Source: Idiomarina sp. MD25a (GTDB lineage: Bacteria; Pseudomonadota; Gammaproteobacteria; Enterobacterales; Alteromonadaceae). From it: DNA of 64,000 nucleotides. The position numbers and the translations under genes are program-made. The notes beneath the pieces are model-generated. The model made no database searches and had not been told where the DNA came from. It saw only the letters and a program-made list of their open reading frames with translations. Positions 54,419 to 63,558 of the stretch are shown in pieces (within the stretch, counting starts at the first letter, position 1; each line of letters opens with the position of its first letter). The stretch lies in the NCBI RefSeq assembly GCF_001870515.1, contig NZ_MDGT01000003.1, positions 124,001 through 188,000 of the forward strand, given 5' to 3'.

Positions 54419-54841
54419 ATGCCAGCAGTACGTCCGTTTCATTTAGCCTTACCTGTAAAGTCCCTCGATAATGCACGCAAGTTCTATGGTGAGATCTTGG
54501 GGCTGGAACAGGGGCGTAGTAGTGATGATTGGATCGATTGGAACTTCTTTGGTCATCAATTCGTGACGCATGTGGCACCTGAAATAGCCGGTGTTAAAAA
54601 CCACAGTGGCGTCGATGGTCATAATGTGCCCGTACCTCACTTCGGTGTCGTGTTATTACGCGAAGATTGGGATGACGTTGCGCGCAAAATTGCTGAGTCA
54701 GATATTGAGTTTGTCATCGAACCATACATTCGTTTCCAGGGCAAACCGGGTGAGCAAGGCACGATGTTTTTTTACGACTACTGCGGCAATGCGCTTGAAT
54801 TTAAAACGTTCAAAAGCGACGACGATATCTTCGCGACTTAA
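54419..54841 (+). CDS. VOC/glyoxalase superfamily protein
   Basis: A 140-residue protein with two beta-alpha-beta-beta-beta units of the vicinal-oxygen-chelate fold. Metal-ligand positions are likely His8 (PFHLALPV), a His in VPHFGVVL and Glu in ALEFKTF. The combination DWIDWNFFGHQFVTHVAPE resembles a family of uncharacterised dioxygenase-like VOC proteins. Substrate unknown. The stop overlaps the stop of the convergent dehydratase gene by 4 bp. Confidence 0.82.
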   Translation: MPAVRPFHLALPVKSLDNARKFYGEILGLEQGRSSDDWIDWNFFGHQFVTHVAPEIAGVKNHSGVDGHNVPVPHFGVVLLREDWDDVARKIAESDIEFVIEPYIRFQGKPGEQGTMFFYDYCGNALEFKTFKSDDDIFAT

Positions 54842-55785
54842 ACCTTGAGCGGCTGACTGGGCTCGGCCGCGATATTCCCACCACTTAATATAATCCCAAC
54901 TCGTTTTCCGGCGAATCGGCTTCGCTCTTGCTTCAGCGCCGCCAGCGTGATCGCTGAGGATGGTTCTACAATGATTTTAAGACGCTGCCAAATCAGTTCC
55001 ATTGCCGCTTTCGTGTCTTTATCCTCAATGACAAGCACATCGCTTACGTGGCGCTTTAATATTTCGAAATTATATTCACCTAATTGCGTAAGTAAGCCAT
55101 CGCAAATACTACGCGGTGGTTTCGCGGGTTGTCGGATTCCGCTGCTGAGCGACTCAAACCCATCATTGGCGAGCATCGGTTCAGCGCCATAAACTTCCAG
55201 TCCTTGCGCCGCTAGGCATGCGCCTGCCAGCAGACCACCACCGCCCAAAGGGGTGACGACGGCGTCTAAATCTTCAACTTGTTTGAGTAGCTCTAACGTT
55301 GCTGTTCCTTGTCCCGCGATAATATCGGGATGATCATAGGGGGGAATAAATGTCTCACCGGTATGCGCTCGTTCTGCTGCGAATCGCTCTCGCGCTTCCA
55401 TACCGGGCTCTATAGTCACTATTGAGGCTCCGCTGGCTTCAATATTGTTACGTTTAATCGCAGGCGCATTATTGGGCACCGCGACCGTAACGGAAATGCC
55501 CAAACGTGCGCCAGCATAGCCCAGCGCGGCACCGTGATTACCTGATGATACGGTAAAAACACCAGTTTGACGTTGTTGCTCTGACAGAGATAACAACGCA
55601 TTGCTGGCGCCTCGATACTTAAACGCGCCGGATTTCTGGAGGTTTTCGCACTTAAAGAAAACTTCACAGCCCAGGGCATCATCGATTTCTGAACATGTGA
55701 GTACCGGTGTGTGTTTAATGAAACCCTCCAAGCGATTGGCAGCTAATACAATGTCATCGTAGCGAGGCAAGCTTATTTTAGGCAT
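54838..55785 (-). CDS. Threonine/serine dehydratase family (serine racemase-like)
   Basis: A 315-residue fold-type II PLP enzyme. PLP lysine in KSGAFKYRGASNAL, phosphate loop LGGGGLLAG, and conserved SSGNHGAALGYAGARLG. The protein is short, without the ACT regulatory domain of biosynthetic IlvA, and so resembles catabolic threonine dehydratase, serine racemase or threo-3-hydroxyaspartate dehydratase. The likely reaction is removal of ammonia from serine or threonine. The exact substrate cannot be fixed from sequence. Confidence 0.85.
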   Translation of the reverse strand: MPKISLPRYDDIVLAANRLEGFIKHTPVLTCSEIDDALGCEVFFKCENLQKSGAFKYRGASNALLSLSEQQRQTGVFTVSSGNHGAALGYAGARLGISVTVAVPNNAPAIKRNNIEASGASIVTIEPGMEARERFAAERAHTGETFIPPYDHPDIIAGQGTATLELLKQVEDLDAVVTPLGGGGLLAGACLAAQGLEVYGAEPMLANDGFESLSSGIRQPAKPPRSICDGLLTQLGEYNFEILKRHVSDVLVIEDKDTKAAMELIWQRLKIIVEPSSAITLAALKQERSRFAGKRVGIILSGGNIAAEPSQPLKV

Positions 55786-55819
55786 AATACGGGTCCTTCA
55801 GCGAAAACGAGGATTGCTT

Positions 55820-56431
55820 GTGGGTCAATTAAATACGTTTCAGCGCATCCGTGCGATGGAAACCGAAAAACAATCATTGTTTGCATTGTATCTGTGCGAG
55901 CGGATGCTGCCAAATTATGAATTTTTTCATCAGCTCACGGGGTTCGGTGAACTCAAACCGCTGCGTGGTGCACTCAACGCGCTATGGGACCGTCATGCTA
56001 ATCCTAAACACAGCAAAATTAATGCGGAACGTTGGCAAGAGAAAGTCGATGAAGTGACGCCGAGTGAATATGGTCATGACATGCTCGGGGTATATCCTGC
56101 GATGGATGCGTGTACTGCTATCAGTACCTTGCTGCAAGGCGTGCTCGATAAAGACTCAAAAAACTTTGTTGATGTGGCGAAAGTATCGCAAGCCTCGGTG
56201 GCTAAATTCATTGAACTCAATATCGCCGATGAGGTGCCCGCCGAGCAGTTACGAGAGGCGGTTAATCAACATGAGTTGTATCAGTACGAAGTTGAAATGC
56301 AGCAAGCGATGCTCAACTATCTCGAAGCGCAACCGACAGTGACTAAGGCATTGGTTAACCAGCTGAAGCAAATGGTGGCCGATGAAGGTATCTCTAACAT
56401 CGGCCTTGAAGTGAATCAGTCATCAGACTGA
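55820..56431 (+). CDS. DUF416 (YjaG-like) protein
   Basis: A 203-residue, mostly helical cytosolic protein of the DUF416 family, like E. coli YjaG: the segments LYLCERMLPNYEFFHQLTGFG, LGVYPAMDACTAISTLLQGVLD, VSQASVAKFIEL and the closing ISNIGLE match. No function is established. I take GTG 55820 because GAGGA lies 6 bases upstream; a TTG at 55814 is also in frame. Divergent from the dehydratase gene; its end overlaps the DUF1145 gene by 16 bp. Confidence 0.85.
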   Translation: MGQLNTFQRIRAMETEKQSLFALYLCERMLPNYEFFHQLTGFGELKPLRGALNALWDRHANPKHSKINAERWQEKVDEVTPSEYGHDMLGVYPAMDACTAISTLLQGVLDKDSKNFVDVAKVSQASVAKFIELNIADEVPAEQLREAVNQHELYQYEVEMQQAMLNYLEAQPTVTKALVNQLKQMVADEGISNIGLEVNQSSD

Positions 56432-56694
56432 CGTGCGTAGATTGTTAGCCATCCAAAAATGCCGAAGATAAGAATCTGCCAGCCATCTCCCTTTTTCCAA
56501 GGGAGCTGAGCTTTCATCGTGGCAACAAAAATCCCCAGCAATAACAAATGCATAATGACAAGTATGCCGAGTAACATGGCAATTAGCCCATAAGCTTGGG
56601 TGCTCATGTCGACGACTAAACCCGACAAAAGCGCAAGCAAAGCAATCCATATAATGGCAAAAATAGCTTTGCCGAGAAGTAAAATCATATTCAT
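56416..56694 (-). CDS. DUF1145 membrane protein (YhhL-like)
   Basis: A 92-residue protein with two or three hydrophobic helices (LLGKAIFAIIWIALLALLSGLV, LIAMLLGILVIMHLLLLGIFVATM) and the motif PWKKGDGWQILIFGIFGWLTI typical of DUF1145. In E. coli the homologue yhhL also follows rsmD. Its ATG overlaps the rsmD stop codon by 4 bp (56691-56694), so translation is coupled. Confidence 0.85.
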   Translation of the reverse strand: MNMILLLGKAIFAIIWIALLALLSGLVVDMSTQAYGLIAMLLGILVIMHLLLLGIFVATMKAQLPWKKGDGWQILIFGIFGWLTIYARQSDD

Positions 56695-57290
56695 GCGTGT
56701 GTTGTCTCTTCAGTTGATGGAGTGAGCAGCCTAAAGCTGACCTGACCGTGATGTTTTTCTCTGAGGATATCGAAGTCATTGAAGACTTCAGGCGGCAGGT
56801 TGCGTTCACTTTCGACGTAAACTAGCGAATCCGAATGTAACCACTCACCTCGTTTCAGCGCGTCAAGCGTCGGACTGACGAGTGATTTATTAAACGGTGG
56901 ATCGATAAATACGATGTCTAGCTTAGTGTGTTGAGTTGATTCCGCTATTAGCCAATCGAGAGCGCTTTGTTGTATCACATTAATTTGTGGTGCCGATAAG
57001 CGACTGACATTTTGCTTCAATTGCTGCGCCGCCGCCTTATCCATCTCTATCAGAGTTACCTGTTGGGCGCCTCTCGATGCGGCTTCAAAGCCTAAGCTGC
57101 CGCTGCCAGCAAACAGGTCAGCAACTTGTGCACCTTGAATATCAAATTGCAGCCAATTAAATAAGGTTTCTCGTACGCGATCCGTGGTGGGGCGAAGTCC
57201 CTCGGCTGTCAGTATGGGCAGCTTGCGACCGCGCCATTGCCCGGCAATGAGGCGCAATTCCCCTGTTTTCTTGTTGCTTTGCTTTCTCAC
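56691..57290 (-). CDS. rsmD: 16S rRNA (guanine966-N2)-methyltransferase RsmD
   Basis: A 199-residue SAM-dependent methyltransferase that modifies G966 of 16S rRNA in the small subunit. Conserved parts are LRLIAGQWRGRKLP, RPTTDRVRETLFNWL, the SAM loop VADLFAGSGSLGFEAASRGA and the catalytic DPPF (FIDPPFNKSL). Divergent from ftsY, as in many gammaproteobacteria. Confidence 0.96.
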   Translation of the reverse strand: MRKQSNKKTGELRLIAGQWRGRKLPILTAEGLRPTTDRVRETLFNWLQFDIQGAQVADLFAGSGSLGFEAASRGAQQVTLIEMDKAAAQQLKQNVSRLSAPQINVIQQSALDWLIAESTQHTKLDIVFIDPPFNKSLVSPTLDALKRGEWLHSDSLVYVESERNLPPEVFNDFDILREKHHGQVSFRLLTPSTEETTHA

Positions 57291-57399
57291 AATATAATCG
57301 GCCTGGTTAATTATCTGGGTGCGTCGTCAGTTTCGCTACAGCGTGGTAAACTATCACTAGTTTAACGATTTAATGGTTGTAGTTCCAAGGTATTCAATT

Positions 57400-58620
57400 A
57401 TGGCAAAAGGTTTGTTTTCAATGTTTCGACGCAATAAATCGTCGAAACAAGATGAGAAAGAAATAAAACAAGATGAACAAGAGCAGCAGTCGAGCCCACG
57501 TGATGCTGATGCAACGGAAGACTGTGCGCAAGTGACGGCCGATTCAGCCGCAGGAAAGCCGTTACCCAAGGTCGAGCCGGAACCACCTAAGCAGTCTGAG
57601 CCTGAACCTGAACTCGAACCTGAGGTTGTCTCTACAAACGAGACAGGAGCTGAGTCTAACATTGAGGCTGAAGCAGCACCCGCTAAGAAGAAGGGGCTTT
57701 GGGCTCGTTTGACCGAGGGACTCAAGCGGACATCGGGCAGTATTGGCTCGGGCTTATTCGGCGTTTTTAAAGGTAAGAAGATCGATGACGATCTGTTTGA
57801 AGAGCTGGAAACGCAGCTATTAATGGCTGATTTAGGTGTGAAAACGACCACAAAAATCATCGATAATCTGACGCATCAAGCGGATCGCAAACAACTTAAA
57901 GATGCCGAAGCGCTGTATGAATTGCTACAAGAGCAGATGGAAGCCTTGCTCGAGCCGGTTGATAAGCCGCTAGCGATCGATACGAGTAAAACGCCCTACG
58001 TTATTTTGATGACTGGTGTAAATGGTGTGGGTAAAACCACCACCATTGGTAAGCTCGCTAAACAGTTCAAACGCGAGGGTAAGTCAGTCATGCTCGCAGC
58101 CGGGGACACGTTCCGCGCCGCTGCTGTAGAACAGTTACAGATTTGGGGCGAACGCAACGAAATCCCTGTCATTGCACAACAAACCGGTTCTGATAGTGCA
58201 TCGGTATTGTTCGATGCAATGCAGGCGGCGAAAGCCCGTGGCATAGACGTGCTTATTGCCGATACGGCTGGGCGTTTGCAAAATAAATCTAACCTCATGG
58301 AAGAACTGAAGAAAATTGTACGGGTGATGAAAAAGCAGGATCCAGAAGCGCCCCACGAAGTGATGCTGACATTAGATGCGGGCACCGGTCAGAATGCCAT
58401 CTCGCAAGCTAAACTGTTTACCGAAGCTGTAGGGGTGAGCGGTATCGTGATGACGAAACTGGATGGAACTGCAAAAGGGGGCGTCATCTTTGCCGTTGCT
58501 GATGAGTTCAAAATACCGATCCGATACATTGGTGTGGGCGAGCAACTGGACGATCTAAGGCCATTTGTCGCGCGAGACTTTATTCAAGCGCTATTTGACC
58601 GTAAGCTAGACCAAGAATAA
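57400..58620 (+). CDS. ftsY: Signal recognition particle receptor FtsY
   Basis: A 406-residue SRP receptor GTPase that brings ribosomes to the Sec translocon. The N-terminal A-domain (to about residue 100) is rich in Glu, Lys and Pro, with a run of Glu-Pro repeats near 60-80, and mediates membrane contact. The NG domain follows: P-loop GVNGVGKTTTIGKLA, DTFRAAAVEQL, DTAGRLQNKSNLMEEL, TKLDGTAKGG. I use the ATG at 57400 (MAKGLFSMF), with AAGGT upstream; an ATG 27 bp earlier has no ribosome site. First gene of ftsYEX-rpoH. Confidence 0.96.
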   Translation: MAKGLFSMFRRNKSSKQDEKEIKQDEQEQQSSPRDADATEDCAQVTADSAAGKPLPKVEPEPPKQSEPEPELEPEVVSTNETGAESNIEAEAAPAKKKGLWARLTEGLKRTSGSIGSGLFGVFKGKKIDDDLFEELETQLLMADLGVKTTTKIIDNLTHQADRKQLKDAEALYELLQEQMEALLEPVDKPLAIDTSKTPYVILMTGVNGVGKTTTIGKLAKQFKREGKSVMLAAGDTFRAAAVEQLQIWGERNEIPVIAQQTGSDSASVLFDAMQAAKARGIDVLIADTAGRLQNKSNLMEELKKIVRVMKKQDPEAPHEVMLTLDAGTGQNAISQAKLFTEAVGVSGIVMTKLDGTAKGGVIFAVADEFKIPIRYIGVGEQLDDLRPFVARDFIQALFDRKLDQE

Positions 58621-58637
58621 AACAACCTTAAGACACT

Positions 58638-59315
58638 ATGATACGCTTCGAGCAAGTCAGTAAAACCTATCCTGGGGGGCACCAAGCCCTCAGTCATGTT
58701 GATTTTCATGTTGAACCCGGCGAGATGGCGTTTCTGACAGGACACTCCGGCGCGGGTAAAAGTACCTTACTCAAGTTAATCAGTGTGATGGAGCGTCCGA
58801 CCGCCGGTCGAGTGCGTATCAATGGTCATGATCTCAATACAATTAAGCCGAGGCAGGTTCCTTTCGTACGTCGCGACATTGGTATGATATTTCAAGACCA
58901 TCGGCTGTTAATGGACAAATCGGTGTTTGATAACGTCGCACTACCCTTAATCATAGAAGGTTACAGCGTACAAGAGGCCCGTAAACGAGTGCTTGCGGCC
59001 CTTGAAAAGGTTGGTTTGGCGGACAAATATCGGCATTTTCCCATGATGCTCTCAGGTGGTGAACAGCAGCGAGTCGGTATTGCACGCGCTATCGTAACAA
59101 AACCACCGTTACTATTAGCCGACGAACCGACGGGTAACCTAGACCCTAAGCTCTCAATGGATATTATTCGGCTATTTGAGGAGTTTAACCAAGTCGGTGT
59201 ATCGGTTCTTATTGCGACGCACGATTTAGGTCTGATTGCGCGGTTAAAATATCGGACTTTGACCTTAAAAGAGGGACGGCTCATTAATGATGGTTTGCAG
59301 GAGCAATCGGTATGA
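58638..59315 (+). CDS. ftsE: Cell division ATP-binding protein FtsE
   Basis: A 225-residue ABC ATPase of the divisome. Walker [16 protein letters not shown]-loop [11 protein letters not shown], signature [15 protein letters not shown], Walker [13 protein letters not shown]. With FtsX it activates EnvC and, through it, the septal amidases; envC is encoded about 3 kb further on. Its TGA overlaps the ftsX ATG (ATGA, 59312-59315). Confidence 0.96.
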   Translation: MIRFEQVSKTYPGGHQALSHVDFHVEPGEMAFLTGHSGAGKSTLLKLISVMERPTAGRVRINGHDLNTIKPRQVPFVRRDIGMIFQDHRLLMDKSVFDNVALPLIIEGYSVQEARKRVLAALEKVGLADKYRHFPMMLSGGEQQRVGIARAIVTKPPLLLADEPTGNLDPKLSMDIIRLFEEFNQVGVSVLIATHDLGLIARLKYRTLTLKEGRLINDGLQEQSV

Positions 59316-60304
59316 GTCTATTGTTCCGTAACCGAGTGATCGAAAAAGGCGCACAGCAGCAAAAGGGGTTGCCACTTTGGCGGCGCTTGTTGATGGTGCC
59401 GGTTCACCACCTACAACAGGCAGTGAGTAGCTTAGGTGAGTTATGGCGAAACCCAATTGCTAGCTTAATGACGGTCGCTGTACTCGGGTTAAGCTTAACA
59501 TTACCCAGTGCGCTGTATGTGATGGTGAAAAATACCACCCAAATTGCTGATCAGTGGCAGCAAGCCTCTGAAATTTCTTTATTTCTGCGTACTGATGCAA
59601 GCCAACAATCGGTTGCTACACTGAAGCAGCAAATAAGTATTCGTAATGACGTTGAGTCGGTTCAGTGGGTTACTAAACAAGCAGGGTTCGAACAGTTTAA
59701 AGCGACCTCAGGCTTCGGTGAAACACTGGATTATTTCGATAGTAATCCACTGCCTGATGTGCTCATTGTCACGCCCGCACAACAAGCACGGACCCCAGCA
59801 CGAGCCGAGGCGTTGTTAGAGGAGCTTCAGCAAGCGCGTGAAGTGCAAATGGGTAAGCTTGATGTTGCTTGGCTGTCGCGCTTGCAAGCGATTGTCGACT
59901 TAATTCAGGACGTATTGGCCGCATTAGCATTGTTGTTATGTATCTCTGTGATTCTGATCGTCAGCAATACGATCCGTCTGAATATACTCAGTAAACGTGA
60001 TGAGATCGTTATAATGAAGCTGGTCGGAGCCACCGACGCATTTATTCAACGGCCGTTTCTTTATACCGGTGTTTGGTATGGTGTTGCAGGCGGCGTGATT
60101 GCATGGTTGGCAACCCAATTATTGATCTGGTGGATAGGTTCTGCCGTAACGGATGTAACTGAATTATATCAATCACAGTTTTCCCTTTCAGGATTGACTG
60201 TGGGAGAGATGTTAATGGTCTGGTTGGTCGCTGTGGCGCTGGGCTTAATCGGTAGTTTTTTAGCGGTGAGAAAGCACATAAAAAGTATCGAACCAGACGC
60301 ATGA
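59312..60304 (+). CDS. ftsX: Cell division permease FtsX
   Basis: A 330-residue FtsX with a cytoplasmic N-terminus of about 50 residues, four membrane helices (near 53-73, 205-225, 255-275 and 295-315) and the large periplasmic loop between helices 1 and 2 (about 75-195) that contacts EnvC. FtsX transmits ATP hydrolysis by FtsE to the outside instead of moving a substrate. Confidence 0.95.
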   Translation: MSLLFRNRVIEKGAQQQKGLPLWRRLLMVPVHHLQQAVSSLGELWRNPIASLMTVAVLGLSLTLPSALYVMVKNTTQIADQWQQASEISLFLRTDASQQSVATLKQQISIRNDVESVQWVTKQAGFEQFKATSGFGETLDYFDSNPLPDVLIVTPAQQARTPARAEALLEELQQAREVQMGKLDVAWLSRLQAIVDLIQDVLAALALLLCISVILIVSNTIRLNILSKRDEIVIMKLVGATDAFIQRPFLYTGVWYGVAGGVIAWLATQLLIWWIGSAVTDVTELYQSQFSLSGLTVGEMLMVWLVAVALGLIGSFLAVRKHIKSIEPDA

Positions 60305-60323
60305 TCGAAAACGATCGCAAGAC

Positions 60324-60351
60324 TTGCGTTGACAAACATGCGCGTTATACT
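60324..60351 (+). promoter_or_regulatory. Predicted sigma-70 promoter upstream of rpoH
   Basis: TTGCGT (60324-60329) and TATACT (60346-60351) with a 16-bp spacer. It lies just after ftsX, giving a leader of about 130 bases for rpoH. Confidence 0.45.
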
Positions 60352-60408
60352 GAGATTCTTGGCGAGTGTTTTTTTCGGGTCCAGTAATAACGACCTGTTG
60401 CGCTAAAG

Positions 60409-60436
60409 GGAACTTGCGTGTAAAAAAACGGTCATA
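60409..60436 (+). promoter_or_regulatory. Sigma-E-type promoter of rpoH
   Basis: GGAACTT (60409-60415) equals the sigma-E -35 consensus; 16 bp further TCATA (60432-60436) fits the looser -10 (TCNNA). Transcription would start near 60442, about 46 bases before the rpoH ATG. In E. coli rpoH also has a sigma-E promoter, so that envelope stress raises sigma-32. Confidence 0.6.
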
Positions 60437-60487
60437 TGAATAGGCTATGCTAGTCGATACATGTAGTGAGTAATTAGAGGTTGTTAA

Positions 60488-61348
60488 ATGAGCACTGAAT
60501 TAAAAACCATGGCTTTATCGGTCCCTCAGGGCGGGGGTCTTGACGGTTACATTCAGTCAGTCAACCGCATTCCAATGCTGAGCGCTGAGAAAGAAAAAGC
60601 GCTGGCAAAACGTTTGCAGGAAGATAAAGACTTAGATGCAGCGAAAGAGTTAATCATGTCGCATCTACGTTTTGTCGTGCATATCGCCCGTGGCTATTCT
60701 GGCTACGGCCTGCCGCAAGCGGATTTGATTCAAGAAGGTAACATTGGTCTCATGAAAGCGGTAAAACGCTTTAACCCAGAAGTGGGTGTGCGCCTTGTTT
60801 CATTTGCTGTGCATTGGATTAAGGCAGAGATTCACGAATATGTATTGCGTAATTGGCGAGTTGTTAAAGTCGCTACCACCAAAGCGCAGCGTAAATTGTT
60901 TTTCAATTTGCGTAAAATGAAGAAACGTTTAGGCTGGTTCAATCAAGACGAAGTCGAAACGGTGGCAAAAGAACTAGGTGTTTCGAGCAAAGAAGTCATG
61001 GAAATGGAAGCGCGGATGAGTGCTCATGACCAAGCTTTTGAACTGAGTTCTGACGACGACGATTCTAAAGAAGGCTCGACTTACTCACCCGCGATGTATC
61101 TCGAGGATAAACGCTCGGACCTTGCGGAAGAAATCGAAACTGAAGACTACGAAGCACATACTCAGAAGAAGCTGTTCTCAGCGATGGGTGAGCTTGATGA
61201 ACGTAGTCAGGATATCGTTCAGTCACGTTGGTTGTCCGAGAGTAAATCAACACTGCACGATCTTGCTGCAAAATATGAGGTATCGGCTGAACGAGTGCGT
61301 CAACTCGAGCAAAATGCGATGAAAAAGCTTCGTGCAGCGATGTCCTAG
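60488..61348 (+). CDS. rpoH: RNA polymerase sigma-32 (heat shock)
   Basis: A 286-residue sigma-70 family factor for heat-shock promoters. Region 2 is seen as [56 protein letters not shown]; the RpoH box QRKLFFNLR lies at 134-142, and region 4 ends with [23 protein letters not shown]. The acidic stretch [10 protein letters not shown] near 195 is a family variable region. It follows ftsX after 183 bp, with two putative promoters in that gap. Confidence 0.97.
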   Translation: MSTELKTMALSVPQGGGLDGYIQSVNRIPMLSAEKEKALAKRLQEDKDLDAAKELIMSHLRFVVHIARGYSGYGLPQADLIQEGNIGLMKAVKRFNPEVGVRLVSFAVHWIKAEIHEYVLRNWRVVKVATTKAQRKLFFNLRKMKKRLGWFNQDEVETVAKELGVSSKEVMEMEARMSAHDQAFELSSDDDDSKEGSTYSPAMYLEDKRSDLAEEIETEDYEAHTQKKLFSAMGELDERSQDIVQSRWLSESKSTLHDLAAKYEVSAERVRQLEQNAMKKLRAAMS

Positions 61349-61367
61349 CTGACTTTGAATTATCTTG

Positions 61368-61395
61368 AAAGGCGCTACTTTTGTAGCGCCTTTTT
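61368..61395 (+). terminator. Intrinsic terminator after rpoH
   Basis: GGCGCTAC (61371-61378) and GTAGCGCC (61383-61390) form a perfect 8-bp stem around TTTT, followed by TTTTT and preceded by AAA. It lies 22 bp after the stop codon. Confidence 0.93.
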
Positions 61396-61429
61396 CGTTT
61401 CTGTTTGTCTCTTTTTTTAGGGGGTGTTC

Positions 61430-61687
61430 ATGGATTGTCGTTTGGGGTGTGGCGCCTGCTGCATTGCCCCTTCCATCAGTTCACCGATTCCTGGGATGCC
61501 AGAGGGGAAAAAGGCAGGTGAACGCTGCGTCCAACTTGACGACGACAACTTGTGTCGTTTGTTTGGTGATCCACGCCGACCACAGGTGTGTTCAGATTTT
61601 GATGCGACACGCGATGTGTGTGGTGATAACCGCGCGCAAGCGCTTATTCTATTGACTCGTCTGGAGCAAGCTACTGGGAATGCTTGA
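61430..61687 (+). CDS. YkgJ-like cysteine cluster protein
   Basis: An 85-residue protein of the CxxCxxxCC (YkgJ/UPF0153) zinc/iron-chelating family. The N-terminus reads MDCRLGCGACC, and further cysteines occur in GERCVQL, DNLCRLF, PQVCSDF and RDVCGD. The family is thought to bind a metal or Fe-S centre. The ATG at 61430 has AGGGGG directly upstream; a GTG two codons earlier is also in frame. Its 3' end overlaps that of the convergent yibQ gene by 39 bp. Confidence 0.85.
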   Translation: MDCRLGCGACCIAPSISSPIPGMPEGKKAGERCVQLDDDNLCRLFGDPRRPQVCSDFDATRDVCGDNRAQALILLTRLEQATGNA

Positions 61688-62407
61688 ATCGCTTTTAATC
61701 GTTAGTTCCGACGCAAAGACTAATTGCACACCATCCTGATCTAACGAGCCCAAGCGCCGCTTTAAAAAAGCAATCGTTTCGGGGTAGGGATGCCCGATAG
61801 CTATCGCTGCACCCTGTTGGTGAGCAATTCGGATTAATTCATCAAATTGCTGAGTAAGATACCGCTCACTTGTTTCGTTATCGATAAAAACATGACGGCG
61901 CGCGACAGGCACCTGATAGTGGTGTGCGATTTGCTCGGCGACGGTATACTCAGTGGTGCGGCTGTCTACGAAATACAAGTCATGATTCTTCAGTGACTCC
62001 ATCACCGCTTGCATGGGTTGAGTAAGTTGTGTGAGTTGGCTACCCATGTGATTGTTGATACCGGCTACATAAGGAATATCATCTAATACTTGACGGAGTT
62101 TTAGTTTTATCTCTGCACTCGACATATCAGATGTTAGCGCACCTAAGCCCAGTGCATTACCCGCTAAAGCTTGCATTGGAACATGCGCCATAATTTGTTT
62201 GCCTTGATGATGCGCTTTTAAGGCAAAAGACCGACCGTACGGGGTAAAAGGTAACACGGCAAACGTAACGTCACCAGGTAACTCAGCTGCCGCTAGATCT
62301 TCAGGATGGTTACCGATGTCATCAATGATAATCGCAATTTTATCGCTAGCGATCACAGGCGTGGTCAATAAAAAGCTAAGAAAAATCAGATACAAGTAGC
62401 GGTGCAT
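61649..62407 (-). CDS. yibQ: Divergent polysaccharide deacetylase family protein (YibQ)
   Basis: A 252-residue exported protein of the DUF610/YibQ family. Signal peptide MHRYLYLIFLSFLLTTPVIAS, then a NodB-like barrel: IAIIIDDIGNH (Asp pair), FAVLPFTPYG, HVPMQA, GINNHMGSQLT, YFVDSRTTEYT, AIAIGHPYPETI. These carry the metal-binding Asp and His pattern of deacetylases, though activity is unproven. The ATG 62407 gives a good signal peptide; an ATG at 62425 would overlap envC by 13 bp. Linked to envC, as in E. coli. Confidence 0.88.
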   Translation of the reverse strand: MHRYLYLIFLSFLLTTPVIASDKIAIIIDDIGNHPEDLAAAELPGDVTFAVLPFTPYGRSFALKAHHQGKQIMAHVPMQALAGNALGLGALTSDMSSAEIKLKLRQVLDDIPYVAGINNHMGSQLTQLTQPMQAVMESLKNHDLYFVDSRTTEYTVAEQIAHHYQVPVARRHVFIDNETSERYLTQQFDELIRIAHQQGAAIAIGHPYPETIAFLKRRLGSLDQDGVQLVFASELTIKSDSSIPSSLLQTSQ

Positions 62408-62412
62408 AGCAG

Positions 62413-63558
62413 TTAGCGGATCCATTGGGTTGGATTTTCCGGTTGACCTTTAAAGCGGATTTCGAAGTACAGCGCCGGTGAGTTCTGTGCCCCGCTTTGA
62501 CCCATCAGCGCAATTTCCTCGTTCTGTTGTACCTCTTCGCCAACATTCTTGAATATCACTTGATTGTAGCCATAAAGACTCATATAGCCCTCACCGTGAT
62601 CAATCACTATTACTAGCCCGAATCCGCGTAACCAGTCGGCAAAAACAACACGACCATCGGCAATGCTGCGGATGCTTTGTCCCTGTTCACCATCAATTAG
62701 CACGCCTTTCCAGCGAATAGGGCCTTCGCGACGTTCGCCGAACAAACGCTGCACTTTACCATTGGTTGGCCACTGTAAGCTCGCTTTGATAGGTTTTAAT
62801 CCGATTAACTCAATGCGATCACTAAGTGCCTCTTCGATTGCTGCGATAACCTGCTCCAGCTCGGCTTGGCTGCTTCGTAACTCAGCGATTTTTTCTTCCT
62901 CTGAGCGTTGTTCATTGCGCAGCTTAGCAATCGCCTGCTCTTGTTTTTCTTGTTGCTCGGTCAGTGCGGACCGTTGCGCTGTTTGCTCAGCGCGTAGCTC
63001 AGTTTGCTGCTGATATTGTGCCTGCAGCGCTTGTTTGACCTGTTCTAATTGAGCCTGTGTTTTTTTTAAGCTGTCGATCGCTGCAATACGGGCATCGTTC
63101 AGGTACTTATAATAAGTCAGCTGACGTTCTAAAGAGGATGCCTTTTGCTGATTCAATAGCAACTTGAGATAATCGTAATCTCCGTTTGCATAGGCAGCGA
63201 TGACTTGATCTTTCAACGCGTTCAGTTGTTCACGGATGTCTGCTTCGAGCCGAGTTTGCTCCGCTTCATTATTGTCGATCTTGCTTTCTAACTGTTGTAA
63301 CCGTTGTCGCGTGTTTTGTAGTGTCTCAGCGAGCTTGGCGGTGCGTAACTCCAGTTTCTTAAGCGCCTGTTGACTTGATGTGAGCGCTTGTTTGCGTGAT
63401 TCAAAAGCCTCAAGCCGAGATTCGATCTCGGCTTGAATTGCTTTAAGCTCTGCCTGCTTCTCAGCTTTTGTTTGTTCGGTCGGCTGTTGCGCAAGCGCTA
63501 CAACAGAGACCAAAGAAACGGCGAGAAGGAGGCTCCACGCAACGAGTTTCAACATCAA
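62413..63558 (-). CDS. envC: Murein hydrolase activator EnvC
   Basis: A 381-residue periplasmic activator of the septal amidases. Signal peptide (LVAWSLLLAVSLVSVVALAQ), a long coiled coil (about 28-245) that contacts FtsX, and a C-terminal LytM/M23 domain (about 265-381). The domain is degenerate: the first zinc ligand is replaced (RWKGVLIDG) and the HxH is SLYGYNQ, exactly as in E. coli EnvC. It therefore regulates amidases and does not cut peptidoglycan itself. Its neighbours are gpmI (upstream) and yibQ (downstream) on the minus strand. Confidence 0.95.
   Translation of the reverse strand: MMLKLVAWSLLLAVSLVSVVALAQQPTEQTKAEKQAELKAIQAEIESRLEAFESRKQALTSSQQALKKLELRTAKLAETLQNTRQRLQQLESKIDNNEAEQTRLEADIREQLNALKDQVIAAYANGDYDYLKLLLNQQKASSLERQLTYYKYLNDARIAAIDSLKKTQAQLEQVKQALQAQYQQQTELRAEQTAQRSALTEQQEKQEQAIAKLRNEQRSEEEKIAELRSSQAELEQVIAAIEEALSDRIELIGLKPIKASLQWPTNGKVQRLFGERREGPIRWKGVLIDGEQGQSIRSIADGRVVFADWLRGFGLVIVIDHGEGYMSLYGYNQVIFKNVGEEVQQNEEIALMGQSGAQNSPALYFEIRFKGQPENPTQWIR

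Noticed and set aside
57357-57860. A 167-codon open frame antisense to the start of ftsY
   Set aside because: It runs through the Glu/Pro-rich ftsY A-domain, whose composition leaves the opposite strand free of stops. The product is Ser-rich low-complexity sequence without a ribosome site.
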